Shown here in pieces: positions 8,447 to 17,147 of a stretch of DNA of 64,000 bases. Position 1 is the stretch's first letter; each line of letters opens with the position of its first letter. The position numbers were made by a program, and so were the translations under genes. The notes below the pieces were generated by a model. That model was not told the origin of the DNA. It searched no databases and saw nothing but the letters and a program-made list of their open reading frames with translations. This stretch comes from Gonocerus acuteangulatus (Eukaryota > Arthropoda > Insecta > Hemiptera > Coreidae), in the NCBI GenBank assembly GCA_946811695.1, contig OX328131.1, positions 6,761,826 through 6,825,825 on the forward strand, in the 5' to 3' direction.

Positions 8447-10520
8447 CACGGAGAAAAAAACAGGCTGCTCGCATCTACTTTCAGGCTGCCCGCAGCCTGA
8501 AAACTGTGACTCAGTGCCAGTATTTTGAAATAGGACATTTTAGTTTAAAATATATTTTAGCCTAAAATAGGATTCCACTAGTTGCCCGCATTTTATAATA
8601 GAGTGCTGGAATGCTAATTCTGCATCCTATAGTAGAGTTCTCACACCCAAAGCTAGCATCCAACAATAGAGTGCCCAGCACTCTACTTTCAAGTGCGTAC
8701 CCCTAGACTTTAGATTGCTGGCACTCTGTTACTGGCTTCTAGCAGCCTACCCATAGCTGAAGCCCTCCCTGCGAGCATCCTGATGTTTACTTCCTGTATC
8801 CTACCCCTATAGGCTGCTAGCATCCTATATGGTTGGGTTACATTGACCCCATCCATATAGGATGCTAGCAGCCTACAGAGAGATGACTTTATTATGTGGG
8901 TAAAAAAGAACAAAGGTAAATTCAGAGTAATAATAATGAGACTTTATTTGGGTGTAATTTACATATACACTTCTTAACAAGTAGATATTTACAAGTAGGT
9001 AAGAGGTATACACTTTTTAACAAATATAGATATTTACAAGTATTAGGTATTAGGTACAATGTACTTATGAACAATATTGAACAAGTAGGTCTAGAAATAA
9101 AATATTTTTTTTTGTTTTAATGACACTTATAGCCGTATTCATAAAGCCGAAGACAGTTGATTTCAGCATCTGTTCAAACAGAAACAAAAATAAATTTTTA
9201 TTAATAACAAAAGAAAAGTTGTTGTTGTTGTGTTTTATATAATTAAAAAGAAACATAAATAGGCATTTCTTCTAGTTTAAAATGTCGCAGTAAATTCAAA
9301 GCTGCCAGGGAATTACAAAATAAATATAAAATAAGGTTTTTTTCTATGGATATGATCATAAATGAAGGAACTCTAGAAACAGAATGGAAACCAAAATAAA
9401 AGTCTACTAATATAATTTTGAACTAATATTCTAGCTGTATTCTAGGAACGTATAAAAAAAGACTTCCATCAGTTCTCAGCTTACCAGGCTTATTGAACTC
9501 CATCTTCAGTTGGTTCTATACCCGCAGCTCCATGTTATATTAAGGGAATATATTTTTGAAAAACAAACACAACTTCCTTCATTCTATTGTATATAACATC
9601 TGTTTTTAAATTTAATAATAAAAACAAGAGCCTGAACTCTGTTCTGGCGGTACAGTCTGCAACCAGGCATACAAGTTTAAATCTCTTGTTTTTATTATTA
9701 AATTTAAAAACACATGTTATATACAATAGAATGAAGAAAGTTGTGTTTGTTTTTCAAGAATATATTCCCTTAATATAACATGGAGCTGCGGGTATAGAAC
9801 CAACTGAAGATGGAGTTCAATAAGCCTGGTAAGCTGAGAACTGATGGAAGTATTTTTTCCTTCATTTATGATCATATCCATAGAAAAAAACCTTATTTTA
9901 TATTTATTTTGTAATTCCCTGGCAGCTTTCAATTTACTGCGACATTTTAAACTAGAAAAAATGCCTATTTATGATTATTTTTAATTATATAAAACACAAC
10001 AACAACTTTTCTTTTGTTATTAATAAAAATTTATTTTTGTTTCTGTTTGAACAGATGCTGAAATCAACTGTCTTCGGCTTTATGAGTACGGCTATAAGTG
10101 TCATGAAAACAAAAAAAAATATTTTATTTCTAGACCTACTTGTTCAATATTGTTCATAAGTACATTGTACCTAATACCTAATACTTGTAAATATCTAAAT
10201 TTGTTAAAAAGTGTATACCTCATACCTACTTGTAAATATCTATTTGTTAAGAAGTGTATATGTAAATTACACCCAAATAAAGTCTCATTATTATTACTCT
10301 GAATTTACCTTTGTTCTTTTTTATCCACATAATAAAGTCATCTCTCTGTAGGCTGCTAGTATTCCAGCACCCTATTATAAAGTGCGGGCACTCTAACTAG
10401 TGGAATCCTACTTTAGGTTGAAATATGTGGAATCCTATTTTACACTAAACTTCCTATTTCAAAATACTGGCACTGAGTCACACTTTTCAGGCTGCCGGCA
10501 GGCTGTTTATTTTCTCAGTG
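8447..10520. mobile_element. 2-kb foldback element with ~1-kb arms
   Basis: The ends are CACGGAGAAAAAAACAGGC (left) and the complement of CACTGAGAAAATAAACAG (right). They are flanked by TA on both sides (8445-8446, 10521-10522). The arms pair from about 8890 to 9640 and from 9665 to 10335, with a loop near 9650. The left arm has extra sequence (8600-8880) with its own hairpin built on GGATGCTAGCAGCC. The small ORFs inside are the same AT-rich sequence read on both arms and are not genes. Confidence 0.8.
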
Positions 10521-10711
10521 TAGTATCGGCCATTAATTGGCGGGGATTATGAAAAAGGAAACAGAAAGGTGAGGTCGAGTTATGCATTCGAGGCCAGTGG
10601 CCGTAGAGTTACGTAGGCCTGAAGCAGTATTACAGGGGAAGGGGGACATTCCGAACAGCCTGACTTGTGCAAACTCACACACATACATATACAAACAATA
10701 AATATAATACA

Positions 10712-11222
10712 CTAGCTGTTCCCCAGTGTGCCATGCTACACCTACTTTCTGCCTATGACTCTCCCCGTATCAAGATCTACTTGATACCTAGCTGTCTATA
10801 CTAGCTGTTACCCAGTGTGCCATGCTACACCTACTTTCTGTCTATGACTCTCCCCGTATTAAGATCTACTTGATACCTAGCTGTCTATACTAGCTGTTCC
10901 CCAGTGTGCCATGCTACACCTACTTTCTGTCTATGACTCTCCCCGTATCAAGATCTACCTGTATACTTGCTGTTACCCAGTGTGCCATGCTACACCTACT
11001 TTCTGCCTATGACTCTCCCCGTATCAAGATCTATTTGATACCTAGCTGTCTATACTAGCTGTTACCCAGTGTGCCATGTTCACCTACTTTCTGTCTATGA
11101 CTCTCCCCGTATCAAGATCTACTTGATACCTAGCTGTCTATACTAGCTGTTACCCAGTGTGCCATGCTACACCTACTTTCTGCCTATGACTCTCCCCGCA
11201 TTAAGATCTACATGTATACCCA
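10712..11222. repeat. Tandem array, 89-bp unit, six copies
   Basis: Units begin CTAGCTGTTACCCAGTGTGCC at 10712, 10801, 10890, 10967 (12 bp short), 11055 and 11143. Each contains TATGACTCTCCCCGTATCAAG. They differ by a few substitutions. The array sits just upstream of a sequence with AAAATCGGTCAAACGATGT, a phrase common at the ends of dispersed insect repeats. Confidence 0.9.
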
Positions 11223-11900
11223 GTTACGTCAAAATCGGTCAAACGATGTGAATTTGTATATATCTGTCTAGTGCTGTCTCGTGAAACAGCCAACAGAGGC
11301 CAATTCATAAAACTGCGAACAGAGGCCAGCACCACAGCCTGCGAGTAGATAGCTCTTATCAAAGAAAGGCCAGCGCTCCTTAGTTAGACAGTGATTGTTG
11401 AATTAAAATTGAAATAAACTGCATTACATGATTATATAATGATGTAAAGCCATGAATGAGTTCGAGTTATTCTAATTATCAAGAACACCAACAAATAAAT
11501 TTGAGACATTATTCAAAATGGCTGTCGATTCAAAATGGCCGTCAGAATCTTAATAGTTCAGTGTAGCCAATTTTTCTTGAATAAAACTTTTGACCTTTTG
11601 ACTAAATTTTGAAATTTGACTATTTTAACCTAGCCTAGGAGATTTCGCGCATCAAGAAATACCTGTGTGCCAAGTTTGGTCAAAATCGGTCAAATGGTGT
11701 AGATTTGTATAAGGAACAAACAGACAAACAGACATACGGACACACGGACAAACAGACACGTGATTTTTATATATATAGATATGAAAATATATCGTCCCTA
11801 CAATGAAAAATCTCGTTTTTCAGATTCGAGACTTTGCTCTTGGATTGTGGACGATACGGCTTGTCGCAATTTGTCACAACTCTAACCATGGCCTTCTATC
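11223..11900. repeat. Dispersed-repeat tail, clade unclear
   Basis: Two sub-copies of CAAAATCGGTCAAA followed by a TGTAnATTTGTATA motif occur near 11229 and 11683. Near 11715 there is a run of CAAACAGACA and CGGACA words. This resembles the 3' portions of dispersed insect LINE or Helitron repeats. There is no coding content. Confidence 0.4.
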
Positions 11901-11902
11901 TA

Positions 11903-11982
11903 TTATATAAAAATGAATCGCTAAATGTGTTGGTAAGCGCAAATCTCGAGAACAACTGAACCGATTTCGCTAATTCTTTTTT
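11903..11982. mobile_element. Helitron-like 5' end, split by family B copy B1
   Basis: TCTATTATATAAAAATGAATCG followed by AAATCTCGAGAACAACTGAA and ACCGATTTCGCTAATTC is the familiar 5' terminus of insect Helitrons. The sequence stops in a T run at 11982 and resumes at 19437 (TATAATATTCC), as the intact copy at 19617-19880 shows. It is therefore one element split by a 7.45-kb insertion. Confidence 0.7.
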
Positions 11983-12116
11983 AGCGCGGTTCCTCCCTCC
12001 CCCATAGGGAGGAACCCCGCTTATAAGGTTGATACAATGAAACAATCCGGAAGTGCCGACAAGAAAATTTCGCGTTTCAGAACCCCTAGAGACCGAAAAT
12101 AACGGTGGTTCAAATT

Positions 12117-12118
<2 letters not shown>

Positions 12119-12153
<35 letters not shown>

Positions 12154-12180
12154 TTATATATATATATATATATATGTATA

Positions 12181-12223
<43 letters not shown>
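12119..12223. repeat. (TA)n microsatellite, left of PLE
   Basis: Alternating TA with two TATTTATATA interruptions. It is the left half of the family B tract into which the PLE inserted; the right half is at 17076-17142. Confidence 0.95.
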
Positions 12224-12229
<6 letters not shown>

Positions 12230-12277
12230 CATTCGGCATCTGTCTCCAGCGGTCTTGCTCCTCCTGTCATCGCAATA

Positions 12278-12307
12278 TTTCGCCGGATTCCTCTCCGGCT
12301 TCTTCAG
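12278..12307 (-). ncRNA. Hammerhead-like core, PLE left end
   Basis: On the minus strand CTGAAGA is followed by a GC-rich stem (AGCCGG/TCCGGC) and GAAA, the CUGANGA-stem II-GAAA arrangement of hammerhead ribozymes. PLEs are known to carry hammerheads in their terminal repeats. Stem III and the cleavage site are not convincing here, so activity is unproven. Confidence 0.4.
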
Positions 12308-12311
12308 GCAA

Positions 12312-12959
12312 TCATTCATCCTTGCTGGTTGGTAAGGGAATGAGCTCGTCAGTGGTTTGGGCCCTTCTTATCCTTCTTGGTCGGAGACTGTGCGAGCCAA
12401 TGAACTGGGGAGGCTCTGGGCCAATCGGGTTCCGTCTGTCTATGTTAACTTCCTCGGTCGTCCGTTCGGGGCGCTGGTGGTCCTGTATGAGTGGATTGTC
12501 TCCAGTCTTCTTCAGGATGGCCCGCCAGGTGTTGGAGAGGATGAGTCCTTCTTCTCTATTGAAGTTGGCTGGATTTTTGTGGATCTCAATCGCCTCTCTG
12601 ATGAGTCTCCTGTTCAGCGTGTCTTCCTCAGCCAGGGTCTTGGCTTGATCAAACAGGACTTGTCTGGGGCACTCTTCTCCATGTGTTGCCACCGCAGAAG
12701 TTTTGGTGCGTCCCAGCCTATAGTCTGCAGCGTGTTGCGCGATTCGAGTGGCTACCTTCTTCCCTGTCTGTCCTATATACACTTTCCCGCAGTCACATGG
12801 TAGAAGATATACACCCTGGTCTTGCAACCGCTGCTTGTCCTTGCTTTTACTCAGCCAATCCCCGATTTTGTTCAGCGGCTTCTAGGCGACCTCCATATCC
12901 TGTTTCCTAAATAGTCTGCCTAGCTTCTCGCTGACCCCGCTGACATACGGTAGGGTAAT
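12312..12959 (-). pseudogene. PLE GIY-YIG endonuclease, left inverted copy
   Basis: The minus-strand reading contains YLLPCDCGKVYIGQTGKKVA, then TRIAQHAADYRLG, KTSAVATHGEECP and a C-terminal stretch EAIEIHKNPANFNREEG. GxYxxPCxCGxxYIGQTGR followed by the R/H block is the hallmark PLE GIY-YIG domain, which nicks DNA at the target. Unlike the right copy it retains the full tail to the element end ([11 protein letters not shown]). It includes the 157 bp (12351-12507) missing from the right copy. The catalytic N-terminal RT part is not attached to this copy. Confidence 0.85.
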
Positions 12960-12963
12960 AATC

Positions 12964-13629
12964 TTAAAGGAGAAGATCAAAGATAAGGCACGAATCGCAG
13001 AGATGGCCCCCGGTGACTCCAGAATACCCCGGATCTATGGTTTACCAAAAATCCACAAAGAAGGAGCACCCCTCAGGCCTGTAGTCTCAATGATTGGAGC
13101 ACCCACGTACAGAGCCAGCAAGGTGCTGGCAAAAGCTCTGAAACCTTACACAGGCCAGTCCTTTTCAGCAGTACGAAATTCGATTCATTTGGTGGAAATC
13201 CTAAAAAACACTAGACTCGAAGAAGGAGACCTGATGGTGAGCTTTGATGTGGAGTCCCTCTTCACCAACCTTCCAGCTAAAGATGCTACCCAGATCATCA
13301 AAGACAATAAATTCTTGGAGGGAGGGATGATGGAACTAGCTGAACTAGTTCTAACTTCCTGCTACTTCCAGTACAAGGGAATCATCTATAAGCAGAAGGA
13401 TGGAGTGGCCATGGGTAGTCCCCTATCACCAGTTGTGGCTGACATTTTCATGGAGGATTTCGAAAGGCAGGAAATTCAGGAATCACTCCTAAGATCAGAA
13501 CTTAGTCAACTGACGGACGACATAGCCGGGAATGGATACGACAGGAAGAAGTTGGCCCGAACGATAAGGATGGTGGAAAATCGCCACCGTGATGAGAGTA
13601 ACCGGAGGGAAACACAAACTAGAAGCTAA
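12964..13629 (+). pseudogene. PLE reverse transcriptase, internally deleted
   Basis: It reads KEKIKDKARIAEM, RIYGLPKIHKEGAPLRPVVS, MVSFDVESLFTNLP and GVAMGSPLSPVVADIFMEDFE, the diagnostic early motifs of Penelope RT. The sequence then jumps to a C-terminal helix (ELSQLTDDIAGNGYDRKKL), skipping the catalytic YxDD box and thumb. About 200 residues are missing compared with intact PLEs. The 5' end starts abruptly at the inverted-repeat junction near 12960, so the N-terminus is missing as well. It is certainly inactive. Confidence 0.85.
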
Positions 13630-14081
13630 ATTACCCTACCGTATGTCAGCGGGGTCAGCGAGAAGCTAGGCAGACTATTTAGGAAACAGGATATGGAGTT
13701 CGCCTACAAGCCGCTGAACAAAATCGGGGATTGGCTAAGTAAAAGCAAGGACAAGCAGCGGTTGCAAGACCAGGGTGAATATCTTCTACCATGTGACTGC
13801 GGGAAAGTGTATATAGGACAGGCAGGGAAGAAGGTAGCCACTCGAATCGCGCAACACGCTGCAGACTACAGGCTGGGACGCACCAAAACTTCTGCGGTGG
13901 CAACACATGGAGAAGAGTGCCCCAGGCAAGTCCTGTTTGATCAAGCCAAGACCCTGGCTAAGGAAGACACGCTGAACAGGAGACTCATCAGAGAGGCGAT
14001 TGAGATCCACAAAAATCCAGCCAACTTCAATAGAGAAGAAGGTCTCATCCTCTCCAACACCTGGCGGGCCATCCTGAAGAA
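13626..14081 (+). pseudogene. PLE GIY-YIG endonuclease, right copy, 3'-truncated by LINE
   Basis: It reads LPYVSGVSEKLGRLFRKQD, FAYKPLNKIGDWLSKSKDK, YLLPCDCGKVYIGQAGKKVA, TKTSAVATHGEE and NTWRAILK. The linker and GIY-YIG core are intact apart from T-to-A in the GQTG motif. It is frame-shifted relative to the RT segment near 13625. Coding sequence is cut at 14081 by the Jockey insertion; the last 150 bp are missing, and the PLE tail resumes at 16913. Confidence 0.85.
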
Positions 14082-14298
14082 TACAGGCAGCCGGCGGAGC
14101 TCCACGACGACAACCCAACGAATCAGCACCCAGGCCGACTCCATTAGTGTACACCAGCCTCCCTCAAGCACAATCCACGCAGCAGCCGCAGGGGATGAGC
14201 ATGGAGAAGATGTTCACGCTCATAATGGGGCTCATGGACACAGTGAGCAAGCTCATGAATAAGGTCGACAGGCAGGTTGACCTGGTGATGCCCTCAAA

Positions 14299-16239
14299 AT
14301 GATGGGGCACATCATAGTCAATTATAACATCCGCAGCCTTCGACCTAAGTTGGCTGAGCTGGAACACCTCCTCCAGACTTACTCCCCCGCGGTGGTGGCC
14401 ATTACGGACATCCACACATTCAGACATGCAGGGAACCCCGCTTGGACGTCCACCCTAGACCTGCTCCTCACTAAGGATCTGCATGCAGTGACGAGATGCA
14501 GTGCCCTGGACTACGGTCCCTCAGACCACCGCCCGGTCTTGTACGAGATGGAAGGAGACCAGCCTACGCCGCTGCCTACGAAGTACATCCTCCACAAGGC
14601 AGATTGGAAAGGATACCAGGAGGATATCCTCTCCGACTTGCCCACCATTGGGACTTTCGGAGCTGCTGCCGACCTCGACGAAGCCGTCAAAAGCTTCACC
14701 GAGGTCATTCAGTCCGCCGCCGACAGAAGGATTCCTAAGTTTGTTCCGAAGCCCATCAACCAGCGTAAGCCTCCTGCTCACATCACCAGGCTGATCGGGA
14801 TGCGAAACAACCTTAAGAATATATGGGCGCAGACGAATGATAGAACCCTGAGGGCCCCTATCAATGCCATGAACCGGCAAATTGCGCAGCTGTCTGCGCA
14901 ATGGAAGACGGCCCTCTGGCACGAGCAGCTCCGACGGACCCGAGAGGACACTAGGCAGTTTTGGCGGCTCCTTCGCTGCACGGTCACGAAGCGACGCGAG
15001 GTCATCCTCTCCGACGGCGATCACCTCCTGTCACCGGCAGAGCAAGCTGAAGCCCTCGCCGATTACTACGAGGAGAACGACCGTCGGAGAACCGAGACGT
15101 CGCCGAGGCTTGATGGTGATCCCCAAGACCTCCCCAGGACCCCACTGCACTTCACCTACAGGCAACTGGAATCGGCGCTGAGGCGGACAAAGGGAAACAA
15201 ATCCTCCGGGCTGGACGGTGTACCGTATGTGATGCTGAAGATGCTCCCTAGGAAAGCGAAGGCCTACCTACTGAACATCTTCAATGCAGCCTATCGCACT
15301 GGACACTTCCCCGAGGCATGGAAGCACGCCGTGGTGGTCCCTCTTCGAAAACCAAAGAAGCCAGGAGACAAGCCCGAGCACTACCGGCCGATAAGCCTGC
15401 TGAGTCACATGAGCAAGATCTTCGAAAAGTTGATCCTTGCTCATGTGTTGAAGCACTGCGCGGAAGCGGATGTAATCCCCCCGGAACAGACTGGCTTTCG
15501 GCCCGGGCTCTCCTGCGATCACCACGTCACCAAGCTCCAGAACACTGTGGCCGCAGAGCTCAACAAGAACAGAGCAACGGCCTTCATCTCCTTGGACTGC
15601 ATGCAGGCGTTCGACTGCGTATCCCACCAGGTGCTTCTGCATCAGTTGCGGTGCTACGGATTCCCGGCACAGCTTGTCAAGATTCTTGAGAGCTACTTGT
15701 CGGGAAGAACGTTCGCTGTCAGGATTGGTGGTGATGTATCCAGCAGTCGACCGTCTACGTGTGGAGTCCCACAGGGATCGGTGTTGGGTCCAGTGCTGTT
15801 CACCATCTACACCGCCCACATCGTGAGGATGCAGTTCCCCCGAGTCGCCTTAGCTGCCTACGCTGACGACTTTGGCGTCTACTCCTCCAGCTTCAACGCC
15901 GGAGTCGCTCTTATGAGGGCCCAGTCCGCCTGCGAAAAAATCGCAGACGCACTTGGAGCTGTAGGAATAGACGTCAACCCGTCGAAGACAGATGGCGTGG
16001 TATGTTCCTTCCAGGGAAATAAAGGAAGCCGACCCCGAGGAGCCCTGCCCTCACACTTTGAGGTCAGGTGTCAGCGGATCAAGCTGTCCACTAAAATAAA
16101 TTACCTGGGAGTGCACATACACCGGCACCTGTCCGTGACGCCGCATGTCAACAGCCGCTTGAAGGAAGCCCGGCAGAAGACGTTTCGCCTGAATCACCTT
16201 CTACGATCTGTCGCTTCGGCTAAAGCTGCAGATTTATAA
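14299..16239 (+). CDS. Jockey LINE ORF2: EN (internally deleted) and RT
   Basis: 646 codons are open. The endonuclease starts NYNIRSLRPKLAELEHLLQ and should read on through the catalytic centre. Near residue 36-40 it jumps directly to the C-terminal part (HAGNPAWTSTLDLLLTKD, then LDYGPSDHRPVL), losing roughly 120 residues that include the catalytic Glu/Asp block. RT is complete: KSSGLDGVPYVMLKMLP, YRPISLLSHMSKIFEKL, FISLDCMQAFDCV, GVPQGSVLGPVLF and AAYADDFGVYSSS. The reading continues after one frameshift into 16240-16570. RT chemistry looks possible, but target nicking does not. Confidence 0.8.
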   Translation: MMGHIIVNYNIRSLRPKLAELEHLLQTYSPAVVAITDIHTFRHAGNPAWTSTLDLLLTKDLHAVTRCSALDYGPSDHRPVLYEMEGDQPTPLPTKYILHKADWKGYQEDILSDLPTIGTFGAAADLDEAVKSFTEVIQSAADRRIPKFVPKPINQRKPPAHITRLIGMRNNLKNIWAQTNDRTLRAPINAMNRQIAQLSAQWKTALWHEQLRRTREDTRQFWRLLRCTVTKRREVILSDGDHLLSPAEQAEALADYYEENDRRRTETSPRLDGDPQDLPRTPLHFTYRQLESALRRTKGNKSSGLDGVPYVMLKMLPRKAKAYLLNIFNAAYRTGHFPEAWKHAVVVPLRKPKKPGDKPEHYRPISLLSHMSKIFEKLILAHVLKHCAEADVIPPEQTGFRPGLSCDHHVTKLQNTVAAELNKNRATAFISLDCMQAFDCVSHQVLLHQLRCYGFPAQLVKILESYLSGRTFAVRIGGDVSSSRPSTCGVPQGSVLGPVLFTIYTAHIVRMQFPRVALAAYADDFGVYSSSFNAGVALMRAQSACEKIADALGAVGIDVNPSKTDGVVCSFQGNKGSRPRGALPSHFEVRCQRIKLSTKINYLGVHIHRHLSVTPHVNSRLKEARQKTFRLNHLLRSVASAKAADL

Positions 16240-16570
16240 GGCGATCATCAGGCCCACCCTTCTGCACGGGGCACCCGCCCTGAGGTACATGTACCCCAGT
16301 GTTCTGAAGCGGCTGCAGCGTTTCCAGAACGGGGTCCTGCTACGGGCCGTGCAGCACACAAGCCTCCGGAGAACGAAGCCGGTCATCCTCCACGACGAAC
16401 TGATGCTGCCCTCAGTACAAGAGTTCATACGGAGGCGTCATATCAAGTTCTATGACGGCCTCCAGTACTGTGTCAACCCCCTATTTAGGGACTTGACTCC
16501 ACCACCTCTCCCCCAGAGGTGGCAGGGCAGCACCAGGAGAATCTTGGATCTTGGCGAGGAGGCTGCGTAA
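16234..16570 (+). pseudogene. Jockey LINE ORF2 C-terminus (frameshifted)
   Basis: After the stop at 16239 (ADL), a shift of frame gives LQIYKAIIRPTLLHGAPALRY, then MYPSVLKRLQRFQNGVLLRAV, LMLPSVQEFIRRRH and a final RWQGSTRRILDLGEEAA. The IYKxxIRPxLLYGxPA followed by LQxxQNxxLR pattern is the usual Jockey thumb/tail. The break is a single-base event near 16225-16240, suggesting a young copy. Confidence 0.8.
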
Positions 16571-16857
16571 TTGCAGCTGTATATTGTATATGTTGTAAAT
16601 AAATGTACATATTAGATTAAGTTAGATGTAAGTTAGGTTAAGATACATCCTTGACTAGTCCCTCCCTAGACAACCCCGAACCCCCCTAAATTTAGTTCCT
16701 TAGACTAAGTAGGCTTAAGTCTCCCATTTGTAAATTGTTACAGTCCCTTCTAGTACGTAAGCGTAGCATAAGGTGTAGTTTTTAAGTCCAGCCACAGGTC
16801 CCAACCCGTTGGGCCTGGGGTTCTTTATGTACATAGAAATAAATTTGGAGGGTGGGG

Positions 16858-16912
<55 letters not shown>
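16858..16912 (+). repeat. Poly(A) tail of Jockey LINE
   Basis: 55 uninterrupted A residues at the 3' end of the Jockey insertion. PLE sequence resumes directly with GACGAGCTC. Confidence 0.95.
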
Positions 16913-16914
<2 letters not shown>

Positions 16915-16955
16915 CGAGCTCATTCCCGTACCAACCAGCAAGGATGAATGATTGC

Positions 16956-16985
16956 CTGAAGAAGCCGGAGAGGAATCCGGCGAAA
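16956..16985 (+). ncRNA. Hammerhead-like core, PLE right end
   Basis: CTGAAGA (16956-16962), a stem AGCCGG/TCCGGC, then GAAA (16982-16985). It is the mirror copy of the motif at 12278-12307. Cleavage competence is not established. Confidence 0.4.
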
Positions 16986-17073
16986 TATTGCGATGACAGG
17001 AGGAGCAAGACCGCTGGAGACAGATGCCGAATGAACAACACATTTAATTCCCAGCGAAGTAGCTTGAAAAATA

Positions 17074-17075
<2 letters not shown>

Positions 17076-17142
<67 letters not shown>
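17076..17142. repeat. (TA)n microsatellite, right of PLE
   Basis: Right half of the split family B tract. It is followed by TTTGTCTGTTCGCTC, as in the unsplit copy at 27620. Confidence 0.95.

Positions 17143-17147
<5 letters not shown>

Larger units (their letters stand above)
14082..16912 (+). mobile_element. Jockey-clade LINE, 5'-truncated, with poly(A)
   Basis: It begins within the end of ORF1 (MSMEKMFTLIMGLMDTVSKL, then NKVDRQVDLVMPSK and a stop). ORF2 follows, then a short 3' UTR and 55 A residues (16858-16912). There is no target duplication: compared with the left PLE arm, 157 bp of target (equivalent to 12351-12507) have been lost, so insertion caused a target-site deletion. Codon use is notably GC-rich compared with the surrounding DNA. 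Confidence 0.85.
12224..17075. mobile_element. Penelope-like element with inverted ends and a nested Jockey LINE
   Basis: Both ends are the same sequence in opposite orientation (GTTGTTCATTCGG at 12224, and its complement near 17030). Inward, both arms carry a GIY-YIG endonuclease segment pointing outward from a central RT segment. The right arm is split by the Jockey LINE at 14082-16912. Flanks are the two halves of a (TA)n tract whose uninterrupted counterpart is at 27500-27620. Inverted or tandem terminal copies are a known PLE habit. The RT lacks its catalytic box, so it is non-autonomous. Confidence 0.85.

Noticed and set aside
9535..9778. Paired 63-codon ORFs on opposite strands
   Set aside because: The same foldback arm read on both strands; no domain.
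12053..12343. Ile-Tyr-rich ORFs (also at 27436, 39737, 40362, 44965)
   Set aside because: Translation of (TA)n microsatellites.
14496..15819. Long ORFs in other frames of the Jockey ORF2
   Set aside because: Shadows of a GC-rich coding region; only the 14299-16239 frame has RT motifs.
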